From Phallusia fumigata (lineage: Eukaryota; Chordata; Ascidiacea; Phlebobranchia; Ascidiidae), in NCBI GenBank assembly GCA_008931825.1, contig QXVZ01032925.1, positions 1 to 20,472 of the forward strand: DNA of 20,472 bases, written 5' to 3'. Position 1 is the first letter of the stretch; each line of letters starts with the position of its first letter. The notes under the pieces are model-generated. The model ran no database searches. It was given only the letters and a program-made list of their open reading frames with translations, and was not told the origin of the DNA. Made by a program: the position numbers and the translations under genes. Of this stretch, positions 1-9,008 are shown piece after piece.

Positions 1-203
1 CTTGGAAAGACTTGCTTGTGAAACTCGTTGATCTTCTCCCAGTCGCACATTTGTACATTAATGGCGATTCCAAAAGAGTCAACACATCTTTCATAGATCG
101 AATAGTGTTGAGAGAGACGCGGACAATCGTTTGCAAATTCCGACTTTATCGTCTCGTGTATTTTTTTCATGAAATCTGCTTTTGCGCCTACGCCATGCAA
201 GTG
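1..203 (-). CDS. Gene B exon 16, continues beyond the left edge
   Basis: Acceptor TTTACAG|CACTTGC, phase 0, open for 67 codons to the window edge with no donor or stop reached. It aligns without gaps over 67 codons with gene A exon 15: LHGVGAK against LRGKGAS at the start, WEKINEFHKQVFP against WRKVHQFHLEVFP at the end. The real C-terminus and polyadenylation site lie outside the window. Confidence 0.75.
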
Positions 204-3200
204 CTGTAAATAGTACAAAATAGATGTTATTATCTGGACAAATAAGCACAATACCAATAAAAACTGACAAAAACACGTTAATTAACTTATTGTTAAATAA
301 AAGCAGTTTAATTAAAATACATCTCATCTCCCAAATAGTAGTTACTTCTATTTCGGGTCTGAGCATTAAAATTTGTTATTTAATAAGCATGTTATGACAT
401 AAAATATTGGTTTCATTGGTAGGCCAGTTTCAATTGTCATTTGTTATTTTGGTAAACCACATAATAAGCGTGCGTTACTGCTCAATTTTTCACACCTCGT
501 TCATTTCTCGACAGTATTTCCAAGTCCTCCACTTTAAAAAAAATTCTCCCATATTGCTGATAAGATTCTGAAACATAAAGTATATATGAATAAAATTTGT
601 TTTCTAGGTAACGCTGTCAAACCGACTACGGTAATTTTACTGGAACGAAAAGGCACAAAAAAGGATAACCGGATTTGTTAACTAAATTGTTTAAACTTAG
701 GCCTACTTGGAATCTTACCTCGTCTACGCCTTGTTTCAGGCTCCAAAATTCCTGTATAGTTTTTAACATATTGTCTGTGAATTTCTCCCAATGCGTGATG
801 TAGAGGTGGTCTGAATTCGCCCGCACTTTGTCTTCAAACAAACGTAGTTGTGTTTCTACAAGTGCTTGCACTTCCGAAAAGCTGTTTCGTTTTGTAATGA
901 TGTCGTCGATTACTGAAACCTGTGCCTCCAAAACAAGTATCTCCTCTTTTTCCTACACACAAAAACAGTTGCTTGCTGTAATTTATGCAAAAACTTTTAA
1001 ATAGAGGGTTACTGCCAGTGGCATATAGGAATGGAAGAGTCACTTGCGGAAACTACAAACATCATCGATCCGCAAAATCAGCTAGTGCAGTAGTGTCAAT
1101 GCAGGTACAATAAACAACAGATACAGAAGCAATACAAACACAATACTAATAAATATTAGGTTTTTGTTTCATTTTCCAGTGTTTTAAAATGTGGACAATG
1201 TGTTGTTAAAGCTGTGTGAGGCAACAGCTCTATCAATTTGAGATATTATTATTCAGCTTAAAAGAGCCACAAAAAACATGCTGAAAAGCCACATGCGGCT
1301 CGAGAGTCGCGGTTTGCCCACCGTTGTTACGTAAGTTTAAGGGCACCTTATCATGCTTCCACATAAAATGCTGAAGCTTCCATTCGTTATTGCACATGTC
1401 TGCAACAGTAGTCAGCAAACTGCCTTGCTTCTTTTGGGGAATTTGTTGTAAGACGTGGTCAAGGAATGTTTGTGGCATGTGTTCCCCAATTATTCCAGTC
1501 TGGAAACAGTGAATACATAAACAAAAATGCGACTGTGTAAGAATTTTTTTGATTAATAAAGTTCCTTCCCGTAAATCTAAAAAACGTTTATAAAAAATGT
1601 TTGGAGAAAACAAAAATGCGCAAGCATATAATTCACATTTGGACACATTTAAAGAAAAATACGTTTCGCAAAAAAACTCATTTGAGGAGAAATCAATTGT
1701 GCTTACATGTGACCTAACCAGCTCCTTTATTTTGGCGAAGGTTAGAGGTTCGACATCCCCGGACGCTATGGCCTAAAAAAAACATCATTGTTAGTGTCGC
1801 GCAAAGAGTTGGTTTAAGATTTTTTTGGCTGTGTTTTAAAGTTGCTTACCTTTTTAATGGAAAACCTCTCGTTGTATACTTCTTTTACTTCATCCAAGTA
1901 GCTGTCCAGCTGTTGTTTGTTTGTTTCTATTATGGACGATGATGGATCTACTTTAAAATTCCCAACATGAATTTTTTTTCGGGCCGTTGTTGCTGCGCCG
2001 ACAATGAGTTCCCCTATGTCGCTGGCATTCATTCCTTTCTGTAAACATTAAANCTCTCGTTGTATACTTCTTTTACTTCATCCAAGTAGCTGTCCAGCTT
2101 TTGTTTGTTTGTTTTTATTATGGACGATGATGGATCTACTTTAAAATTCCCAACATGAATTTTTTTTCGGGCCGTTGTTGCTGCGCCGACAATGAGTTCC
2201 CCTATGTCGCTGGCATTCATTCCTTTCTGTAAACATTAAAGCATCCCTAAAATACATTACTAATGAAAATGACCCGGACTTAGAAAGCCTTTCACCCGGA
2301 CTTAGAAAGGAATTTCTCCCCAGGGAGGAAATTTATGAATTAAGGGGAGGAATTTCTACTTTATAATAAAGTTGTTTATTATAAGTGTATCATTCTTTTT
2401 GGGTGGACCAGTGGTCCCAAACTTTAAACATTACTTTATATCACTTCTTGTCTAGTAGGGGAGGAATGAAAAGTTCTATAAAAAAAAATGTTGGGAACCG
2501 CTGGTCTAGCCTTCTTAATTACCACGACTAAAGGACCTGTGGGTTGGATTAGTGGAATTTGTTCTTTGAAACAAGGTAAGTTTAGAATGGGTGATAAGAT
2601 TTCTTGAAGTTGATCCTCAAACCTTTAAAGAATTAACGGATTTGAAGATTAATTTCAAGTGGTTACAATCTTTGGACGCCAAGTTCAATTGCAATAAACA
2701 GTAGAAGGGAATAAACCACGTATTAGAGCCCCTATTTGTACATAAAGAACAACTTAAACTTTTCTACTTTGAAACTATGAGTTCTGTTTTTGCCCTCGCA
2801 AAAACTTTAAACCGCTGTCTTTTGTGACAAGCCCTTGGGTTTACCTTTTCAACTTCTGCCACAAACTCATCAAGAGCTTCCACTACTTTTTTGCGGAGAA
2901 GAATGTCAAGCTTAACCTAGAAAAAATAGTTAATACTGATAACGGGTGTGTACAGGATCTGAACCATTGTCCAGCCCATAGTTTACGCTTTTCAGCTTTT
3001 GTAGCCTCCACAGTTTTTGCACTTGATTACAGAGTTTTTACAGTCAGGCAAAATAAGTCAAAAATAACCAACCTTATTTAAATCATTTTTTAGTTGGTAC
3101 ATTTTGCTTTCAGCATCAATTCTTTTTTCCAGTTGTTCTTTGTAACTATCCCAAATTTCAGCTTCAAAATCCTTTTGTATTGACGTTGGTTCAAACATTT

Positions 3201-5578
3201 CAAGGGCTTTCTGCTTTTTGACATGAGCAGCTTCCTTTAGTTTCTCTTCATCAAGAATCGTCAGGTCAGCTGGGAAACTCTAAATAGACACAAGTTTGTA
3301 AAGTTAGCAAAATACATGCCACCAGCCCACCATTTGCATTTCCTCATCTTCAACCAATAGTTAACAGAGAAAATTGTTGCATAGGACCCTGTAACATTTT
3401 ACCTTAATGACGAATTCGATGCATTTTTTCAACATGTTATGGTGCTCCTGTTTGACATCGACCTATAAAGCAACCAGACCACAGTCAGCTTTTAATCAGT
3501 GAAAAAAACGTACGAATATAATATAAGCGAAGCGGTATTGTTTATTTTAAATTGTGTTGCAAAAACATGTTGTGAAGCTTACCAACAAAACCTCATTGTA
3601 GCACTGAAACATGAAAAGACGTCCTGTCAGTGAGTCGAGAAGTCTTTTTCTGTATTGTTTTATGTCAATCGGGCTTCCAATCTTTCGTTCTTTGTCAAAT
3701 ACTTTCATCACTTTTTCTACAGCTAACCGATGCGTTTCCTTTATCTCTTCCTCTGTTTGATAATTTTTTCTGCCTTTCTGCTCAAATTTTTGATTAGCGT
3801 TTAGTTTAAAGTTGCAATTTTGATGTTAAATCTTACCCATGTAGCTTCAAAAAAAAGTCTTTCACAACGACTAATTATATTTTGCAGGTTGGCAGAGGTG
3901 CTCGCCTAAACATATTCCAAAGTTTAGTGTGCTGACATTTTTACCCAAGAAAATGACATACCGCTAACATGACACCGACACCAAACGTTTTTCGCTCTAT
4001 CAAATTGGAAATAGTGTAAGCCAAGTTTGCTATATCAGTTCCTGTCAGTGGCTGCTCGTTCATTTTTTTGACCACTGGGTTTTCAAACATGATTCCAAAA
4101 GTAGCATCACATACTTCCAAAAACGTATCACGGAAATCTGTCAAAATAAAGACAGAAAAAAGTTGCAGAATTTGTTACCACTTCTTGTGGTTTGGGCTGG
4201 TTATTGATTTACCTTTAAGTTTAGCGGGCTCGGCATCAGCTTTACGTTCTGATATTGTAAATCCGGGATGCGGTATAAGAGCACACTCTGTTTTGTCAAA
4301 TGTGTTTTTGATGTCCACATACATTGCTTTGTAGTCATTTAGCGACTTGTCGTTATTTTCTTGAAGGAATTTTTCACCTCCTTTGTGGCCAAAATCGAAG
4401 GAAACGTCTTGCCAATCTCGCAAGAGAAACAATAGAGACTAAAAGAAATTGAAAATAGTAAATCTGCGGGAACTGAAGTTTTGTGTGCCAACAAAACGAC
4501 GCAAACATGCTTTAGGGGGAGTAAATAAAGTTAGTAAGTTTGCAAAAATGTGCATTTTACCTGACGTAATTTCCAACCATCGTTCGAACAAAGTTTCTTG
4601 TAGAATAGAGAAAACATCTAAACCCAAAAAGGTTGTTACAAGCCGGAATCGTTGGATAAAACAAACATAGTAGTATACATCTACACACAAAACAATGTGA
4701 ATGTTGTACCTGCAACTTTTCCAGGTCGTTTGTGTTTATTTGTAATTTCAAGTTGTATAGTTGGAAGGAACAGAGGTAAGTACTCAAAGTAAAGAGAAGC
4801 GAATCAGAAAGTGGTGAAGCTTGTTTGTCAAACAAACCCTGCGTATCCATGAGGAAAACCGGAACCTGGCAACACAAACAGAACTGTATTTTAAACACAC
4901 TCAAGCTCCGCCAAATCAACTTTACTGGCAATGTGTTATCTCCAGGCCAATTGGAAAAATATTCAATTTCACTCTCTCCTTTGGAAACTAATTTTTGTTA
5001 CCAGATATTCTGGCGCATAAAATCAATCAGTTAACCGTTTTAAAAAAGAGCGTCCTTTGGGTTTTACACTCATAAATTTCGGTTTCTATGCCAGTAATTT
5101 TTGACCTTTGTAATGTCGGAACAGAAAATCCATTATGTACTGTGATTCACGTGACAACTCAAATAAATTATTTTACTTTTTCATGATTTTCCGATTCCAG
5201 TAAAAACGGTTTGCTCCAAATGTAAATTCCCCGAGTATGGCCGTCTGTCCCGCCTCTCCATTCAAAACCGTTGTTGAGAACAGAATTTTTGTCGTCTAGC
5301 CAATGCCCCTTCTAAATCGTAAATTTACCAAACATATTTAAGACGAAAAATATTTTCAAAAAGACATTTTTAAACAATTTAAACCTTGTTTTTCGTCTTG
5401 TGTTCTAGATAACGGAGCATAAGCGACATAAAAAGGGACTTTCCGAACCTCAGTGGACCAACTATAGAGTAAATGCAGATTGGAACGTGTTTTATTTCTG
5501 CACTTCCAAACAACCTGTCGATCGCCTCTCGATTGATCACCATCTTGTCATCCTCATTTATTAGAGTGATCTGCACAG
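1..5578 (-). CDS. Gene B: atlastin-like GB1/RHD3-type GTPase with long helical tail (16 exons, 3' end outside window)
   Basis: Exons in transcription order: 5578-5385, 5311-5177, 4865-4710, 4617-4561, 4438-4213, 4137-3962, 3905-3837, 3777-3583, 3462-3403, 3279-3073, 2916-2845, 2038-1850, 1772-1707, 1499-1347, 952-719 and 203-1. All introns have GT/AG ends and the reading frame is kept throughout, about 797 codons, still open at position 1. The GTPase core carries GPLRFGKS (G1), the HTRGI threonine (G2), DTQG (G3) and RDW (G4). The order and spacing follow atlastins, which hydrolyse GTP to tether and fuse ER membranes. The helical middle domain follows. No hydrophobic hairpin is visible where atlastins have one; further helical segments replace it. 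The family assignment comes from motif order and remembered atlastin structure, not a search. The N-terminus is unresolved: the frame stays open upstream of 5578, with candidate starts at 5597 and 5588. The function of the tail is unknown. Confidence 0.85.
204..718 (-). other. Gene B intron 15
   Basis: A 515-bp intron between exons 15 and 16. It is AT-rich and I see no exon, repeat or RNA gene in it. Short open frames on both strands have no splice-compatible coding look. Confidence 0.6.
719..952 (-). CDS. Gene B exon 15: coiled-coil-like tail
   Basis: A 78-codon exon from TTGTGTGTAG|GAAAAAG to GAG|GTAAGA, phase 0, rich in Glu, Lys, Leu and Val. Its end (NMLKTIQEFWSLKQGVDE) aligns with gene A exon 14 (ELNKIQTEVLWKICEEMNQ), which supports both. 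Confidence 0.72.
1264..1327. mobile_element. Fragment of a hAT-type element end in gene B intron 14
   Basis: The stretch GAGCCAC...AGCCACATGCGGCT, then GAGTCGCGGTTTGCCCACC, has the look of many animal hAT ends (GCCACATGCGGCTC then a CCGCGGTTTG run). I found no convincing partner end or target-site duplication, so I call it a remnant. Confidence 0.4.
1347..1499 (-). CDS. Gene B exon 14, no counterpart recognised in gene A
   Basis: Acceptor TGTTTCCAG|ACTGG and donor AAG|GTGCCC give 51 phase-0 codons, starting TGIIGEHMPQTFLDHVLQQI. I recognise no family and found nothing matching it in gene A. If the weak GTGCCC donor is not used, the frame stays open to a TGA at 1233-1235 and would run through a hAT-element end, giving a shorter alternative C-terminus. 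Confidence 0.55.
1707..1772 (-). CDS. Gene B exon 13
   Basis: A 22-codon exon, AIASGDVEPLTFAKIKELVR plus SH, bounded by TTTTTTAG and the strong donor CAT|GTAAGC, phase 0. It has no recognisable motif. Its place in the transcript rests on phase and on lying between two other phase-0 exons. Confidence 0.65.
1850..2038 (-). CDS. Gene B exon 12: helical tail segment (complete copy)
   Basis: A 63-codon exon starting KGMNASDIGELIVGAA and ending NERFSIKK, with acceptor TTTACAG and donor AAG|GTAAGC, phase 0. KQQLDSYLDEVKEVYNE looks like another helix of the repeated middle-domain type. Most of it is repeated at 2054-2226 behind a single N, most likely an assembly overlap. Confidence 0.72.
2054..2226 (-). 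other. Truncated second copy of gene B exon 12, probable assembly duplicate
   Basis: Repeats 173 bp of exon 12 with its acceptor but stops at the N at 2053, before the donor. It differs from the first copy at two bases, changing Glu to Lys and Gln to Lys. With no donor of its own it cannot act as an exon. I read it as the other haplotype at a contig end. Confidence 0.85.
2272..2309. repeat. Two direct copies of ACCCGGACTTAGAAAG at 22-bp spacing
   Basis: Copies at 2272-2287 and 2294-2309 in gene B intron 11. They are followed by GGAATTTCTCCCC, GGGAGGAAATT and GGGGAGGAATTTC at 2309-2356, which can pair with each other. The origin is not known. Confidence 0.8.
2409..2503. mobile_element. Very short hAT-type inverted-repeat element
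   Basis: The left end CAGTGGTCCCAAAC matches the reverse complement of the right end, CAGCGGTTCCCAAC, over about 95 bp in gene B intron 11. CAGTGGTTCCCAA-type ends are common in animal hAT elements. The flanking octamers (GGGTGGAC and GTCTAGCC) match at only half their positions, so the insertion is old or the boundaries are slightly off. Confidence 0.5.
2845..2916 (-). CDS. Gene B exon 11: helical tail segment
   Basis: A 24-codon exon, VKLDILLRKKVVEALDEFVA plus EVEK, bounded by TTTCTAG and GTAAAC, phase 0. It lies where an atlastin would enter its transmembrane hairpin, but it is amphipathic and charged. Gene A exon 12 resembles it (KVAEPLQNVLRKINK). Confidence 0.7.
3073..3777 (-). CDS. Gene B exons 8-10: helical middle domain, apparently repeated
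   Basis: Exon 8 is 3777-3583 (65 codons), exon 9 is 3462-3403 (20 codons) and exon 10 is 3279-3073 (69 codons), all phase 0. Exon 10 follows the atlastin middle-domain pattern (helix, AL--F, Y---LE--I--, Y). Exon 8 shows a similar pattern (HRLAVEKVMKVFDKE, then IKQYRKRLLDSL, then FMFQCYNEVLL), so the helical unit seems to occur twice. The residues are strongly charged, with no signal peptide or membrane segment. Confidence 0.78.
3837..4137 (-). CDS. Gene B exons 6 and 7: GTPase end, linker and first middle-domain helix
   Basis: Exon 6 (4137-3962, 176 bp) enters in phase 1 with DFRDTFLEVCDATFG and carries PLTGTDIANLAYTISNLIE, the counterpart of the segment after the atlastin GTPase core that includes the CRGLVEYF motif. 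Exon 7 (3905-3837, 69 bp) reads ASTSANLQNIISRCERLFFE, like the atlastin ATAEANNLAAVATAK helix. The intervening intron is 3906-3961. Gene A keeps the same 176-bp exon 6. Confidence 0.82.
4213..4438 (-). CDS. Gene B exon 5: G4 (RDW) exon and start of linker
   Basis: Begins SLLFLLRDWQDVSFDFGHKG, matching the atlastin F-VRDW---Y-FSYG--GG block; RD is the guanine-specificity motif of this family. It goes on to CALIPHPG, matching the atlastin cysteine/LLPHPG segment before the linker. The donor AAAG|GTAAAT is phase 1, as in gene A. Confidence 0.9.
4561..4617 (-). CDS. Gene B exon 4: 57-bp micro-exon
   Basis: A 19-codon exon, MFSLFYKKLCSNDGWKLRQ, between TTTGGGTTTAG and GTAAAA, phase 0 at both ends. 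A closer AG (CTACAAG) would give only 12 codons. The longer form is chosen because gene A has a 57-bp exon with matching phases (TFCKFCKRSISENNWKSYQ). It occupies the stretch between the DLEKLQ and RDW blocks. Confidence 0.75.
4710..4865 (-). CDS. Gene B exon 3: G3 (DTQG) exon
   Basis: Starts VPVFLMDTQGLFDKQ, the G3/switch II block, and continues LSTYLCSFQLYNL and NDLEKLQ. Atlastins have LLMDTQG, LST-SS-Q-YNL and DL--LQ at matching positions. Acceptor TTGCCAG|GTTCCG, donor TTGCAG|GTACAA, 52 codons, phase 0 at both ends. Gene A has an exon of exactly the same length. Confidence 0.9.
5177..5311 (-). CDS. Gene B exon 2: switch I / G2 exon
   Basis: Reads KGHWLDD, then NGFEWRGG and GHTRGIYIWSKPF. 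Atlastins have the same block (W-L-x-D, GF-W-RGG, T-GI-IWS-PF), with the conserved threonine contacting magnesium and the gamma phosphate. The acceptor is GATTTAG|AAGGGG and the donor GAAAAA|GTAAAA. Both are phase 0, giving 45 codons. Confidence 0.88.
5385..5578 (-). CDS. Gene B exon 1: P-loop exon
   Basis: Encodes the first strand of the GTPase fold and the G1 loop, SIVGPLRFGKSLFMSLMLR. The arginine of LRFGKS sits where atlastins have the arginine finger. The donor is AAG|GTTTAA, phase 0. The 5' boundary is set at TTCAG|CTGTGCAG because gene A has an acceptor at the same place (TTTTTAG|CTCTGCAA) in the same phase. The frame is also open upstream to 5822, and an ATG at 5597 gives MKKMCSAVQI, so a start within this exon without the intron is equally possible. 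Confidence 0.75.
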
Positions 5579-5773
5579 CTGAACACATTTTTTTCATTTC
5601 GACAGCAGCTTGAATCACAACCAAGCGCGGAACGTCAGCACATGGTGTGCGCCATTTGTACTTGGAAGACTGATTCAGTCTCGTGGTATAACCCCTTTTA
5701 AAGGCTCGGCGTGCTGCATTATGTCGCATTGGTTCTGAAGCATGAAACATTAGGGGAAGCAAGTGGGAATTTT
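5579..5773 (-). other. Upstream zone of gene B, possible N-terminal coding
   Basis: The minus-strand frame of exon 1 stays open through here, up to 5822. Candidate starts are ATG at 5597 and 5588 (MKKMCSAVQI). A faint likeness to the same place in gene A (VEMKK against VEFLKK) hints at coding. No clear promoter is seen. Confidence 0.35.
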
Positions 5774-5992
5774 TATGCGTTTGTACAAAATTTACAGATT
5801 TGTGTGAAGGGTCGAACCACAACGCAATTAATTATGCGGTTCTGATTTTTTTTCAACTGATAGTTTTCTGTGTTATTATCAAATACAAAACTGCACGAAA
5901 GTTGGTTGTTGCGACTAACCCTTTGGTTGTTCCACCTCCTCCTCTGGTCCCACCTCCTCCTCTGGATGCAACAACTCCTCTGGTTGTTGAAC
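5774..5992. repeat. Left copy of a 219-bp tandem block, probable assembly duplicate
   Basis: Identical by eye to 5994-6212, separated by the single N at 5993. It lies upstream of gene B exon 1. Both copies contain the short tandem repeat of CCACCTCCTCCTCTGG, which can read as Pro-Pro-Pro-Leu on the plus strand but lies in no supported gene. Confidence 0.9.
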
Positions 5993-5993
5993 N

Positions 5994-6212
5994 TATGCGT
6001 TTGTACAAAATTTACAGATTTGTGTGAAGGGTCGAACCACAACGCAATTAATTATGCGGTTCTGATTTTTTTTCAACTGATAGTTTTCTGTGTTATTATC
6101 AAATACAAAACTGCACGAAAGTTGGTTGTTGCGACTAACCCTTTGGTTGTTCCACCTCCTCCTCTGGTCCCACCTCCTCCTCTGGATGCAACAACTCCTC
6201 TGGTTGTTGAAC
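5994..6212. repeat. Right copy of the 219-bp tandem block
   Basis: Starts TATGCGTTTGTAC immediately after the N and matches 5774-5992 base for base by eye. The most likely cause is two overlapping contigs laid end to end. Confidence 0.9.
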
Positions 6213-7382
6213 GCGACCAGCCATCTTGTTTTTCTAATCGGTGGCCGACCAGTTACAAGTTCTTAAAAAAGAAATGGAACTTTGTGCCGGTGTAATGGCT
6301 GCGAACGTCACGTGTCGTGCAAGTGACTCTCGGCATAACAACATATATGGCCCACCGACCTGTTGCTAAAGAAAACTTAAATGATATTTTCTACATATAC
6401 TATTTCAACATTGGATATAGTGTATATTCCGCACTACATTTTGTCCCTCACATTTTTGGCATTACAACATAATTATTTCTGCAAGCATAAACATATGAAT
6501 CCCCACACACATACAATTGCTAATTGGTAGTGTTGTCAATGGGGTGTGGTCTGTTTAAGATTCGGAACAAAAAATTTGTACAGAATAACTTTTCGAATAC
6601 AACCAAATCATTTCTAATAGCACGTTAATTACAATCATGTGCCTAAAGCATGGTTTAAAGTATAAATCCCATAGGCGCACTAACAAATACGTTAACCTGC
6701 AGTGAGATTGGGCGAGCCACAGTAAACCGCACAAGAACCGTTTCCAACGCGGTTTCAGTGATGCGCCACACATTCAACAACTATGTTTCGCCCTTTAATA
6801 GATCAAATATAAGATTACATGCTACTGTAATCAAGAGAAGTACTATAAATAGGAGCAGAGTCATTGTAACGCACCGTCCTTTACAGCTTGGCATTGCAAA
6901 CGCATTTTGGTTACCACTACTTAATCACAGCTTGATTTTCACTGACGAAACGTCGCTCGGGTCATAAACTTGTCAATCGCGTCGTTTTGCGTTTGGGCAG
7001 AACAGGCAGCGTTTAAACACGTTTTTGTGGCTGTAAGGGTAAATACTTGACCGATTAGGTTAAAATTCTAAACAAGCAACCTACATAGGTACGGTTTTTT
7101 TTCAATACAACGGGATCAGTGTGTGAAAAGAGCATGTAAACGAAAAATGAATTTTTGCAGGTAAAAAGTGGGTGGATCTAGAGACACCAACTATTAATCT
7201 GTTGTAATTACCTGTATTACGTCTTTAAATGTACCCGGCCAGATTCGAAACTGAAAACTGACCCTTAAATTACATCTAATTTTCAAAGCAACCTGCTTAA
7301 ATACGCAGATGATAAAATAGTTAATAGGAATCGCCCACGACCAGGAAGTACCGCACATTTTTTTACATTTTACTGACAGTTG
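6213..7382. other. Spacer, no gene seen
   Basis: Only short unrelated open frames on both strands. The one site of note is a TATA-like sequence at 6844-6852. No tRNA or rRNA is recognised. Confidence 0.5.
6844..6852 (+). promoter_or_regulatory. TATAAATAG, TATA-box-like site
   Basis: Matches the animal TATA consensus on the plus strand, followed by GAGCAG. No transcript or coding region is recognised downstream. Chance occurrence in AT-rich DNA is quite possible. Confidence 0.15.
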
Positions 7383-8040
7383 AAACATGCTTAAAAAAAT
7401 TTGGCGTTTCGAATGCAAGCACACATTTGAAATGGCCACCTTCTTTCAAATCTGCTAATGGTTGTACAGCTACAGCGCGCTCTGTCCTGGTTCAACGCCT
7501 CACACTCATTCGCGGTTTCAGCTGACGCAGCTAATTTCAGTTTGTCAATTATGTGTTGCTACGCTGCTTTTTCGCCAAACAAAATATACTCAACTCCACA
7601 TTGGTTTACAAATCCTTATCAAATGTTGTAGTGAACGTTAATGCAAGTACACCCTGTTCAAGAGGAACTAACTTCAGCTGAAGGTTTCGGTACGAGCTAT
7701 GCCAAAAACTGGTCTCAGAGTCCCGTATTCTCAGGGGAAAAGTCAGGCGAAACAGCTATCACGAAAACATTTTTCGCTTACAAAGTCAAGCTTCACGCTT
7801 TTGAACGTGAAAGATGTACGTCAGCATGCGAATCTCCTATTACTTCGTGCAAAACCTTTTGTAAGAGACCGACCATTGAAATGTAACAGATCTCATATTG
7901 TGTGTTTCAGCGGTTAGTCGCTGCGTGGGTAACAATTCATGTTCGTTGGTGTAAGGTGATAAGACTTTCACAAAAATCTACACATTTGTTTCTACCTGCA
8001 TTCCAACGTTTTTAGCACTTGCACGCCTCAACAAGCTTTT
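7383..8040. repeat. Diverged long repeat, copy 1
   Basis: Several blocks recur in the same order at 9225-10080: GAAACATGCTT at the start; CAGCG...GT(C)CGTCCTGGTTCAA; GTGAAC-T--GTGCAAG with AACTAACTT and GGTTTCGG; GTCAGGCG; ATTGAAATGTAACAG; GCTGC-TGGGTAACAATT-ATG; TTTGCACGCCT-like ends. The copies are diverged, with gaps. No coding frame persists through either. It may be an old segmental duplication or a dispersed family; I do not recognise it. Confidence 0.75.
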
Positions 8041-8851
8041 TTAGCAGAATGGAATCTCACCATACATGTTTTTTGTATGAAAGGTGACCAAACTAATTAC
8101 CGCTGTTAAGGTTGAAAACCAGTGCAGTAGGGCATTCAAATACAACTCCCGCCACTCTAATACAACTCGTTGTTGCGTGAAATTCACAGCTGGTATGGTC
8201 GGTTGACATTTAAATAGGATATACACTTTAGTTGGGCACTAACTAGGCTACAAAATGTTTCCGTTGTATATATTGAGACTTTGTAATGATTTATATTTCA
8301 TTACTAGCAGATAAAGTTTTCTGTAGTTTTCCGGGGACCTAAAGCGACGTTGACGTGAAACTATCCCGTAAAGTTATTCGTCTTTTTCCAGCATGCACAT
8401 TCCTTGTGGCAATAAATGTACAATTTCACGCGTGGTGACATTACGAAATTGTCACAGGAGAATTACGTTGGGCGTTGCACAGAAAATTTAGTTAATGAAA
8501 AGAAATAAAACTTGTGCTATTGAAAAGCGTGTTTTGAATAAAAATACATCGTTCTGTAGCAACCTACGACTTGCTACTTTGACAATCGTTGCGTTTTAAA
8601 AAAAGTTAGTTACATAAAGTTAGTTTTTTTATCCACAAATCTCGGTAATGAACTGTTTCTGACAACATGAAATGTTACCTATTTATGCGCCAAAGTTACT
8701 CAAGGTAAGCTGCACCTTCTACAATCAAAAATTTGAATAATATGTTGTTGTTTTTTTCGAAAACCATGAATTTACCAGACTCATTACAACACTGGTAAAA
8801 ACAGAAACGCTTCAACTATAAACATGTAAATTGTAAACTATAAAAATAGCC
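8041..8851. other. Spacer, no gene seen
   Basis: AT-rich and without supported features. GGCAATAAATG-(T/A)-CAATTT near 8408 recurs near 20217, too short to interpret. Confidence 0.45.
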
Positions 8852-8859
8852 CGGTTGAG

Positions 8860-9008
8860 CAAGGATGGCGGTACGACACGGTACGTATTGAGTTCTGTGT
8901 ACCACCTATCTCGTTACGAAGGGCTTTCCGAACCACAGCACGGTACCTTTTGATGATTTTTGCTGCGTACCATACCAACGTGATGCATGTACCGTTCTGC
9001 CATCCTTG
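8860..9008. mobile_element. 149-bp hAT-type MITE with target-site duplication
   Basis: The left end CAAGGATGGCGGTACG and the reverse complement of the right end, CAAGGATGGCAGAACGGTAC, form terminal inverted repeats. The flanking octamers CGGTTGAG (8852-8859) and CGGTTTAG (9009-9016) match at 7 of 8 positions, the 8-bp duplication expected of hAT transposases. There is no coding capacity, so it depends on an enzyme supplied elsewhere. Confidence 0.8.

Noticed and set aside
1233..1646. 137-codon minus-strand frame as an independent gene
   Set aside because: Its middle is gene B exon 14 and its end is hAT-element sequence; the beginning is intron.
5800..6295. Proline-rich plus-strand frames (VVPPPPLVPPPPLD)
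   Set aside because: They arise from a short CCACCTCCTCCTCTGG tandem repeat and are doubled by an assembly seam. One frame runs through the N.
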